Assembly: GCA_020635495.1 (NCBI GenBank)
Contig: JACJZQ010000002.1
Span: forward strand, 262,007 to 326,006
Origin: Flavobacteriales bacterium
Lineage (GTDB): Bacteria > Bacteroidota > Bacteroidia > UBA10329
DNA length: 64,000 bases
Direction of reading: 5' to 3'
Shown here in pieces: positions 57,164 through 64,000 of the stretch (within the stretch, counting starts at the first letter, position 1; every line of letters begins with the position of its first letter). The notes under the pieces are model-generated. The model did not search any database. It saw nothing but the letters and a program-made list of their open reading frames with translations, and was not told the DNA's origin. The translations under genes were made by a program, and so were the position numbers.

Positions 57164-59208
57164 CAATCCTGTTCAGGGAGATATTCGTCTTCAGAGAGTT
57201 CTCCGATTATCTCAAACTCGGTACGTCTGTTCAGTGCTCTACCGTCTGGGTTATCAGAACCATCTTCAAACTCGTTGGGAGCAATTGGTCTTGATTCGCC
57301 ATAGCCCGCGTCTTTCAGCCTTCTGGCGTCAATGCCTTTCGATATCATGTAATCCACAACACTTTTGGCCCGCTCTTTCGATAGTTTGAGGTTGTAGGCG
57401 TCAGACCCTTTCGAATCGGTGTGTGATGATAGTTCAATGATGATCTGCGGATTCTCCATCATGATGGGGTACAGACCCGTATCCAGACTGACCTTGGCCG
57501 ATGCCGTGAGGTTGGCACTGTCAAAATCGTAGAGAATACCTTCCAGTACAATGGGTTTCTTCGGGATCTTCTTCAATTGCAACTCCACATCCAAGGTATC
57601 TGCGGGCGTTTTCTTCTTGGTGGTCACATCCACCATATCATTGAAATAGCCCACCTTTTTGGCTTCAATGGTATAATCTCTGTCCGGCTCCAACGTAAAG
57701 CTGAACGTGCACGGATTCACGCGTAATTCTTCTGCCAGATACTTTTCGCCTGTAACCTCATCTTTCAGGTAAAGCAATACGTCCACTTCATCCAAACAGG
57801 TGGAATCAACCACCAATCCATTCAGGTGAATGTTGACATACTCCACAAACTCAAAGGCATAGATGTCATCGCAGCACGTTGCATTCAGCAATGCCACGCC
57901 TCCTTCCCTGTTCGAAACCAAGAAACCCGTGTTCTTGTCCTTGTTCAGGACGAAATCAAAATCGTCTGCGGGCGAGTTGATGGCTTTTCCCAGATGCTTC
58001 AGAGAATCCGTGGACCATTGGCTCTTTTCCCCTTCAATCTTGTACACATCCAATCCGCCTAAGCCAACCCGACCATCGGAGCTGAAATAAAGCGAGTGAG
58101 AACTCACATCATAGTAAGGCGTGAATTCCGTTCCGGGTGTATTGACCGCTGCACCAGCATTTTTCGGGGCACGGAACCGATTGGTTCGGGCATGGTATTC
58201 TGTGAACCATATATCCAATCCGCCTTTACCATCGGGCCTGTCTGAAACGAAGTAAACCACCTCCTGATTCCGCTTGGATTCCCTACCAACGGTTGGCTGC
58301 GTGGTGGTATAGTTGGGGAGGTTGATCATATCATTCATCTTAATGGGCTCTCCCCATTTATCTCCCTCTTTTTCCGAATAGAACAGGTGGCAAATGGTCT
58401 TCCCTTGGAAATTCTCATTGCACTCTGTGAAGTAAAACCGTTGCCCGTTGGGCGATAAGGCCCCGTTTCCGATGTGCCCTTCAATGCCTTTAACAGGATC
58501 ATTGAACTCCCCGGCCGATTTCCATTGGTCATTTTCCTTCTTGGCATAATAGAATTTACGCTTCGGAAGGTCTACTGTATCCAATTGCTCCATATCGTAG
58601 AACTCCACCTCATCGCTGATCAACGAACCGTAGACCAAGGTCTGCTCATCCATGGGAATGGGCGAGAATTCGATATGCGCCTTATTGATGGAATTATCGA
58701 GATGCGATGTTTCTGCCTTGTTGACCGAATCTTGCAGAGATATGGCCAATTCGCAGCCTGCTATCTTGTTGTTGGTGATACGGCTGTACCATTTATCGTC
58801 CATCTCTTTGGCAAACCGCCTGAACTTGATGAAGTTGCTTTTGGCATCTTGGTATTTGCCCGTTTGCATGAACATGTCTCCTGCATGGTAAAGGGCCATC
58901 GCGTTCTTTTGTCCGCCTGTCAATTTCAAATAGCTCCAGTAGGCGTCAGAAGCATGTTGGTAATCGCGGGCACCGCGATACAACTCTGCCAATTGCAACA
59001 CCACCTTGGCATTCTCTGGCTTGCGTTTTGCCCACTCTTTGTAATAGATGAGAGCGGAATAGGTATCTCCCAATCGGAGTGAGTTCTGCGCCAGCCCACG
59101 GATCTTGCGCATGCTCAGATTTTCGGTCTGAGGCATGGTTTCCTGCGCCAAGCTGTTATCAGCCATTGCCAAGAGCCCTATCAGAAACAGAATCAGTACC
59201 TGTCGCAC
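57163..59208 (-). CDS. PorE-like OmpA protein (TPR, propeller, CRD, OmpA domains)
   Basis: The start is GTG at 59208, giving a signal peptide (ending NSLAQ). The 681-residue protein has TPR-like repeats (about 35-130), a PD40/WD40-like propeller (about 175-440: GNGALSPNGQRFYFTE, VYFVSDRPDGKGGLDIW, SLYFSSDGRVGLGGLDVYK), a carboxypeptidase-like regulatory domain (about 455-550), and a C-terminal OmpA peptidoglycan-binding domain (about 562-665: SHTDSKGSDAYNLKLSKERA). This is the PorE layout of T9SS, which ties the PorP/SprF barrel to peptidoglycan. It overlaps the PorP/SprF gene by 16 bases. Confidence 0.92.
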   Translation of the reverse strand: MRQVLILFLIGLLAMADNSLAQETMPQTENLSMRKIRGLAQNSLRLGDTYSALIYYKEWAKRKPENAKVVLQLAELYRGARDYQHASDAYWSYLKLTGGQKNAMALYHAGDMFMQTGKYQDAKSNFIKFRRFAKEMDDKWYSRITNNKIAGCELAISLQDSVNKAETSHLDNSINKAHIEFSPIPMDEQTLVYGSLISDEVEFYDMEQLDTVDLPKRKFYYAKKENDQWKSAGEFNDPVKGIEGHIGNGALSPNGQRFYFTECNENFQGKTICHLFYSEKEGDKWGEPIKMNDMINLPNYTTTQPTVGRESKRNQEVVYFVSDRPDGKGGLDIWFTEYHARTNRFRAPKNAGAAVNTPGTEFTPYYDVSSHSLYFSSDGRVGLGGLDVYKIEGEKSQWSTDSLKHLGKAINSPADDFDFVLNKDKNTGFLVSNREGGVALLNATCCDDIYAFEFVEYVNIHLNGLVVDSTCLDEVDVLLYLKDEVTGEKYLAEELRVNPCTFSFTLEPDRDYTIEAKKVGYFNDMVDVTTKKKTPADTLDVELQLKKIPKKPIVLEGILYDFDSANLTASAKVSLDTGLYPIMMENPQIIIELSSHTDSKGSDAYNLKLSKERAKSVVDYMISKGIDARRLKDAGYGESRPIAPNEFEDGSDNPDGRALNRRTEFEIIGELSEDEYLPEQD

Positions 59209-60233
59209 GGAATGGCCATGGTTTTAGGAGTGAACAGCGGTGCTGTGTAGACTATGGATAGTTCGAAGGTTGTTTTCTGCGAACTCTGCGCACTTAGTTT
59301 GGACACGTTGAGGTCGTAACTGAGTCCCACGTCAAAATTCTTGATGTGCGTACCGATAACCGGAGCTACCGCATCGCTGTTTCTTCCAAATCCGCCACGG
59401 TAAAGCACGCCCAGATAGATATGCTTGACCATTGACTTTTGGAAGTGATACTTGACATTTCCGCCCAGCACCATGTCAGACACTTTGGTGGTCCACATGT
59501 AGAGAAATTGCGGCTCTGCCGAGAAGGTCTTGTTAATGGGAACATCTACCATTACATGCACCGATTGACGAGACCGAAGCCGTTCTGCCTGCGCGGTGAA
59601 GTACGTGTCTTTTGGACGTGTAATGTGGAAGATGGAGAATCCCACTGTTGGTTTGAATTTCTTGAACTGATGACTCCAAGCAAAGCCCAAATTCATATCG
59701 AAATACGCCTGAGAGGCCTTGATGTTGTCCTCTCCATTGTACACATTAGGGTCGAACTGCCCATCCTGATAGACCCATTGCTGTGGGAAGGTCTGTGAAC
59801 TGAGGTCTGTACTACGCACAACCGCCCCTACCTGAAATCCAGCACGGACTTCATGGCCTTTGATGATCTTCTCGTAAGCTGCGGTCAGGTATATCTTGAA
59901 GGTATTGAGCGCGAAGGGAGCGTAATTATCATTGGCAATGAAAATACCCGCATCAATCTCGTCCTTGAAAAAGAAAAACCGCTTATCGAACGCCAGCATA
60001 CCCGTGGTGATGGGCTTGTTGATCTCTGGCCACTGATGCCGATAGTTACCTGTAATGCGATAGGCGCCATCGTACATGCCCACCATGCCCGGATTGAGAT
60101 TCTGCTGGTTGGTGTAGAACTGCGTTAAATGGATGTCTTGCGCATTGGTCTTGGCAAATAGTAGAAGAATTGAGCAACATAGAAACACACCCCTAACCCC
60201 TCTCAAGAGGGGAAGGATCAGAACCAATTTCAT
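59193..60233 (-). CDS. PorP/SprF family T9SS membrane protein
   Basis: The start is placed at ATG 60233 (MKLVLILPLLRGVRG), although 60254 is possible. The 346-residue product has the family start DIHLTQFYTNQQNLNPGMVGMYDG and a beta-barrel body. Its signal peptide contains the odd sequence PLLRGVRG, the translation of a palindromic repeat at 60190-60215. It forms a unit with the PorE-like gene and lies next to the giant PKD protein, its likely cargo. Confidence 0.9.
   Translation of the reverse strand: MKLVLILPLLRGVRGVFLCCSILLLFAKTNAQDIHLTQFYTNQQNLNPGMVGMYDGAYRITGNYRHQWPEINKPITTGMLAFDKRFFFFKDEIDAGIFIANDNYAPFALNTFKIYLTAAYEKIIKGHEVRAGFQVGAVVRSTDLSSQTFPQQWVYQDGQFDPNVYNGEDNIKASQAYFDMNLGFAWSHQFKKFKPTVGFSIFHITRPKDTYFTAQAERLRSRQSVHVMVDVPINKTFSAEPQFLYMWTTKVSDMVLGGNVKYHFQKSMVKHIYLGVLYRGGFGRNSDAVAPVIGTHIKNFDVGLSYDLNVSKLSAQSSQKTTFELSIVYTAPLFTPKTMAIPCDRY
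60190..60215. repeat. Palindromic dispersed repeat inside the PorP signal peptide
   Basis: CCCCTAACCCCTCTCAAGAG(GGG) includes the perfect palindrome CCCCTCT-CA-AGAGGGG at 60197-60212. Strings such as CCTAACCCCTCTCAAGAGGGG occur between genes in many genomes; here it codes for PLLRGVRG in the signal sequence. Confidence 0.6.
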
Positions 60234-60263
60234 ATTTCCTGTTTCACATTTCATCAAAAACAC

Positions 60264-61076
60264 CTACCACATGTGTTGACCGTTAGGCTGTAGGTTATTG
60301 CTGTACGTGTTGGCCATGTGCCAATATTGCTCGTAGCTGAAGTGGCATGCACAAGGGTAATACGACATGATGTTGCCCACATCCGGGTCGTAGAAATCGC
60401 CATTGGCATCGGTCATCATAGCGGTAAAAATGCAATCACTGTTCACGTACAGTCCTGGGTCCTCAAATGGCACGTACGGGTCTCCAGGCGTATCGCAAAA
60501 ACCATCTCCTTCTGTCTGACAATTGCTACCGTCTGCCAGTTCTGTTCCGTTGCCTTCAAAGGTGTGTTCCAATCCCCAATAATGGCCCATTTCGTGGGTC
60601 AAGGCACCACCAGGTTTCAAGATGCAGATACCACCACCCTGCGTATTGTTGATGCCCCCCAGATCGGCAAAGCCGGCAATGCCCGGAGGTTCTATACAAT
60701 GCTGCACATAGAAGATGTTGATGCGGTATGCCTGATGATGTGCCGTGAGCATCTGACTCCAATCCACCCCACCGATCGCATCCAGCGTATCCCATTGGAA
60801 ATTGTCGATGTAGCGGAACTCACAGATCTCGAAAGACACACATATCTCGCTCCACAAGTTGTTGCAGGCATCGATCTCTCCCTGTATCTGTGCCTCCGAA
60901 ACGTTGGCCTCACCCAAACTATCCCTTACAATATGAACCACCACCGAAAAGCGTTTATCCAAACATGGCAACTCCTGCCGTGGCGGTTCTTCCATGAAGG
61001 GCGCCACACTGATGGTGGAAACCAGCATCACTGCAAAGACGACCAAAGCACTCAATCGCTTCAGAACGTTGACCAT
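60264..61076 (-). CDS. M43 (pappalysin-like) secreted metalloprotease
   Basis: The 270-residue protein has a signal or anchor helix (ending STISVAP), the metzincin zinc motif HEMGHYWGLEH (161-171) and the Met-turn NIMSYYPCACHFS. Cys-rich loops (CQTEGDGFCDTPGDPY) are typical of M43. It has no C-terminal sorting tail, so it may be periplasmic or a partial surface enzyme. It could process the adjacent PKD protein. Confidence 0.9.
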   Translation of the reverse strand: MVNVLKRLSALVVFAVMLVSTISVAPFMEEPPRQELPCLDKRFSVVVHIVRDSLGEANVSEAQIQGEIDACNNLWSEICVSFEICEFRYIDNFQWDTLDAIGGVDWSQMLTAHHQAYRINIFYVQHCIEPPGIAGFADLGGINNTQGGGICILKPGGALTHEMGHYWGLEHTFEGNGTELADGSNCQTEGDGFCDTPGDPYVPFEDPGLYVNSDCIFTAMMTDANGDFYDPDVGNIMSYYPCACHFSYEQYWHMANTYSNNLQPNGQHMW

Positions 61077-61211
61077 TGGGTAGAGTTTGGGGTTGGCATC
61101 ATCACTTCAGACAAATGTATTCAGCAATCGGTTACAATCAGAATGCGCGGTGTTTAAAGGCATCCTTTTTCTATTTTCACGTCCCCTAAGAAACGCTTTT
61201 CAATAAAACGT
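61077..61211. other. 135-base divergent gap between M43 protease and giant PKD protein
   Basis: The gap holds both start regions but no clear -7 box on either strand, no repeats and no RNA structure that I can identify. Confidence 0.4.
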
Positions 61212-64000
61212 ATGCGGTCTATTTGGTTGCTATTTTTCTTGATTTTGACCGCCAATTTTGCGATTGCACAGACTGCGCAGCCCTCTCAAGGGTGTGTTCC
61301 ATTGACCGTCAACTTCACTGCACCAGCAGGTAGCGGCCCTACGCATTTCTGGGTTTTTGGAGATGGTGCAACAGCCACAGGACAGAACCCACAAAACACT
61401 TTTGTAACGCCCGGAACGTACGAGGTGCAATACAGCGCCACTTCCAATGGACCTGTGCTTGGCACAGTAACCATCAATGTTTACGAACAGCCCGTTCCAG
61501 AATTTACGGCAGACCCCACCGAAGGTTGTGCCCCGTTGTTGGTCAACTTTACCAATACCACCCAAGTAGGTGCTGGTGTGAACATTACAGGATATTCTTG
61601 GGTATTCGGAGATGGCGGCAACGCATCTGGTTCTTCACCCAACCATTGGTTCACGCAGCCGGGTTCGTATTTCGTTTCGTTGGAAATTCAGACCAACTTG
61701 GCCTCCTGTAATGCCACAGAGGTGTACAATAATGCCATAACCGTAACGCAGGGTCCGTATGTCAATTTCTCCACTACCCCCAACCCTCCCACTGCGTGCG
61801 ACCCACCGCTCACGGTTTCGTTTACCAACAACAGTGGTTCCAGTCAGCCGTTGACCTACGAATGGGATTTCGGAAACGGCAACACCTCCACCGACCAATC
61901 GCCAGCCGACCAGACCTACACACAGGCCGGAACATACACCATTACGCTTACTGGAACCGACCCTGATGGCTGTGCTTCCACCTTTACCAGAACGGTTACC
62001 ATCGGCTCTCCAGAAACGGAATTCATTGTACCGGACACCATCTGTTTGGGAGATTCTGTTCAGATGATAAACCTTTCATCTTCAGGTTTTTACCAGTGGA
62101 TATTTGCAGCAGGGAATGACCCACAGATAACATCACTGTCGCAACCATGGGTACACTTTCTCACCCCTGGTTTGCAGGATATTTCATTGACCACAAGCGC
62201 TGGGGTCTGTAGCACCACCGAGACGGTTCAGGTATTTGTGGAAGACCCATCGGCAGAGTTCACCTCCACCCCCGATTATGCCTGCGTGGAGCCCATGGAT
62301 GTCCAGTTCACACCCGTCAATCAGGGTTATGCAACGTATGAGTGGCTCTTTGGAGATTCGGCCACCAGCACGTTGACCAATCCGCTGCACACTTATTTCT
62401 ATGAGGATACCACCATTTACTCATGGTACGGTATGGACACGCTGCATACCACGCTCATTGTAACCTCCACGGCTGGTTGTAAGGATACCGTGTGGCACAC
62501 CGATACGCTTTGGCTGCCTAATGCGGTCTTCTTCCCCGATGTGGCAGAAGGATGTGTACCGCTTACAGTTACGTTCTCCGATTCGAGCACATCCAAAGAA
62601 GATATTATCTCTTGGGAATGGCACTTGGGAGATGGCTCGGTCATCAATTCCAACACGGGCGACCCTGTTACGGTTACCCACACTGCACCAGGGCATTACG
62701 CCTCTTATCTGGTCATTGTGAATGCGGCTGGTTGTACCGATACCAGCTACAATGTGGTTACCATTGTTGGAGATGAACTGACCCCTGACTTCTCGGTGGA
62801 CCAGACCGAGGTGTGTCCGGGCGATGTGGTGCAGTTCACCAATCTGACCGCGCTGTCTGACAGTGTGGATTATTGGCATTACTATTCCGAGACCAACAGG
62901 CAGTTCCATTGTTTTGATGACCCCGACCCTACGTGGGCTTATTGGAATGAGACTGGGTCGCAGGATGTAACCCTTATTGTGGGTTGGAACGGCTGCTTCT
63001 CTTCCACCACCATCAGTGATATGATACAGGTGAACGGCCCTATTGCCGAAATCCTGCTGAATTGCGAGTGCGATGCGCCCTTTGATGTGGATTTTGAGAA
63101 CGTGAGCCAAGCATACACCGACTTCAGTTGGGACCTTGGAGACGGCAACACCTCTACGGACCAAGCATTTACGCATACGTATGCAGCCACGGGCGATTAC
63201 ACCATTGTGCTGACCGTGGATAACAGTAGCACGGGCTGCCCTACCTCTTACGATACAGCGCATGTGAAGATCAGAGACATTCAGGCGGCCTTCTCCATTG
63301 ACTCGGTCATCTGCCAAGGTATTGATGCTCCGTTTGATGCCAATGCTTCGCAGGATGTGTTCTCTGACTGCTGGGGTGGCTATACCTTCCAGTTTGATGA
63401 CCCTACGTTGCGGCCCATCACCACACCAAACCCGAACCAACCTGTCAACTTTGAGAACACAGGCGAATACGGAATCACATTGATTGTGAGAGACGTGAAT
63501 GGGTGTAGAGACACGGCCAGAACGGATGTTATTGTATCTGGTATTGATGCCAACTTTGCTGTATCAGATAACCTTATCTGCTCTCCAACGGAAGTCAATT
63601 TCTCTGACCTTTCCACTTCAGACACCACCATTGTTTCGTGGGCGTGGAGTTTCGGAGACCTCAGCTTCAGCACAGACCAGAATCCAGACCACACGTATTC
63701 CGTGTTTCAAGATTCGATTTTCGTTGCCATGATAGCGCAGAATGCCGTTGGCTGCATCGATACGGCAGATACCGCCCTCATTACCATGTACACCCCTGTG
63801 AGTAACGTGAGTTCCACTCCGTTCTTCCCGAACATTTGTGCAGGGCAATCGGTCAACTTTACGGCAACGGACTATACGCAGGGCGGTTCCAACCTCAGTT
63901 TTGTGTGGGATTTCCAAGACGGTAGCCCCACCACCAACACGCAGAATCCGAGTCATCAGTTCAACGAGGCAGGAACCTACAATGTAACGGTGGTCTACAC
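61212..64000 (+). CDS. Giant PKD-domain secreted surface protein (partial, 3' end outside window)
   Basis: An unbroken frame runs from the ATG at 61212 to the edge, 929 residues so far. It has a signal peptide (MRSIWLLFFLILTANFAIAQ) and then PKD or PKD-like domains about every 85-100 residues, marked by WVFGDG, WVFGDGG, WDFGNGNTS, WLFGDS, WHLGDG, WDLGDGNTS, WSFGDLS and WDFQDG near 61365, 61600, 61863, 62343, 62622, 63130, 63645 and 63905. Each new domain begins with a Cys-Pro/Cys-x-P segment (GCVPLTVNF, GCAPLLVNF). Such proteins are T9SS cargo adhesins; the C-terminal domain is not in view. It is divergent from the M43/PorP/PorE-like genes. Confidence 0.92.
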   Translation, partial: MRSIWLLFFLILTANFAIAQTAQPSQGCVPLTVNFTAPAGSGPTHFWVFGDGATATGQNPQNTFVTPGTYEVQYSATSNGPVLGTVTINVYEQPVPEFTADPTEGCAPLLVNFTNTTQVGAGVNITGYSWVFGDGGNASGSSPNHWFTQPGSYFVSLEIQTNLASCNATEVYNNAITVTQGPYVNFSTTPNPPTACDPPLTVSFTNNSGSSQPLTYEWDFGNGNTSTDQSPADQTYTQAGTYTITLTGTDPDGCASTFTRTVTIGSPETEFIVPDTICLGDSVQMINLSSSGFYQWIFAAGNDPQITSLSQPWVHFLTPGLQDISLTTSAGVCSTTETVQVFVEDPSAEFTSTPDYACVEPMDVQFTPVNQGYATYEWLFGDSATSTLTNPLHTYFYEDTTIYSWYGMDTLHTTLIVTSTAGCKDTVWHTDTLWLPNAVFFPDVAEGCVPLTVTFSDSSTSKEDIISWEWHLGDGSVINSNTGDPVTVTHTAPGHYASYLVIVNAAGCTDTSYNVVTIVGDELTPDFSVDQTEVCPGDVVQFTNLTALSDSVDYWHYYSETNRQFHCFDDPDPTWAYWNETGSQDVTLIVGWNGCFSSTTISDMIQVNGPIAEILLNCECDAPFDVDFENVSQAYTDFSWDLGDGNTSTDQAFTHTYAATGDYTIVLTVDNSSTGCPTSYDTAHVKIRDIQAAFSIDSVICQGIDAPFDANASQDVFSDCWGGYTFQFDDPTLRPITTPNPNQPVNFENTGEYGITLIVRDVNGCRDTARTDVIVSGIDANFAVSDNLICSPTEVNFSDLSTSDTTIVSWAWSFGDLSFSTDQNPDHTYSVFQDSIFVAMIAQNAVGCIDTADTALITMYTPVSNVSSTPFFPNICAGQSVNFTATDYTQGGSNLSFVWDFQDGSPTTNTQNPSHQFNEAGTYNVTVVY

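Noticed and set aside
60318..61157. 279-residue plus-strand open frame
   Set aside because: It is the antisense of the M43 protease, which carries the full HEMGHYWGLEH zinc motif.
62421..63440. 339-residue minus-strand open frame
   Set aside because: It lies wholly opposite the unbroken PKD protein frame, whose repeated WxFGDG motifs are clear protein; the minus frame has no recognisable motifs.

Overview
The window is a gene-dense stretch of a Bacteroidota chromosome, most likely order Flavobacteriales. Supporting signs are two PorP/SprF proteins, an OmpA/TPR/beta-propeller protein of the PorE type, a probable type IX secretion (T9SS) sorting domain, a large PKD-domain secreted protein, bacillithiol synthesis (BshC), DUF4295 beside rpmG, and promoters with the Bacteroidota -7 box TAnnTTTG. 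Several genes start with TTG or GTG. I see no rRNA, tRNA, CRISPR array, transposase or prophage.

Layout. 1-6.4 kb: start of a PDZ-type secreted protein behind 10-bp-phased repeats, a secreted protein with a T9SS-like tail, an aspartate-type aminotransferase, MeaB, and a TM2/DUF2752/DUF4870/M48 membrane operon. 6.6-9.2 kb: an arsenic cluster (ArsR, ArsI, and a CX5R arsenate-reductase-like enzyme fused to a membrane domain), then RluE-like. 9.2-16.7 kb: DUF4476, MtaB, two tandem Lgt paralogues, an inositol-monophosphatase family enzyme, long-form NfeD, and a small secreted protein. 16.7-23.3 kb: DNA maintenance and oxidative defence (TPR lipoprotein, RecA, Bcp, Nth, XRE regulator, RecF, a TPR protein, RibH, a tiny Pmp3/YqaE protein). 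23.3-31.1 kb: a HAD-SerA fusion, a lipoprotein, PorP/SprF, BshC, RimO, FtsY. 31.1-34.0 kb: DUF4295, rpmG and rpmB, with rpmB separated by a SiaC-like and an M1 peptidase gene. 34-41 kb: FISUMP lipoprotein, CinA, a degenerate DUF885 lipoprotein, MarR, a propeller lipoprotein, ElbB, and an MscS channel whose first helix lies in another frame. 41.2-49 kb: CotH-like/beta-helix protein, methyltransferase, Map, HAD, a four-helix-bundle gene bounded by heptamer repeats, GpmA, a degenerate deformylase, M17 aminopeptidase. 49-52.8 kb: a divergent metal locus (TonB receptor / DtxR-ZIP). 52.9-56.7 kb: small genes, an orphan Vsr, a novel 25-residue-repeat protein, and a YeeE/YedE-rhodanese operon behind a perfect CRP-type palindrome. 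56.7-64 kb: a surface-protein cluster of PorE-like OmpA, PorP/SprF and M43 protease, divergent from a giant PKD protein that runs off the end.

The most interesting signals are: heptanucleotide arrays at three loci with three different consensus sequences; paired candidate operators at the ars, XRE and DtxR loci; fusion proteins (membrane-PTP, HAD-SerA); enzyme relatives without their catalytic motifs (deformylase, DUF885, CotH-like); the strict 25-residue repeat protein coupled to Vsr; and the PKD/PorP/PorE-like/M43 cluster, which I infer to be an adhesin with its own export partners.
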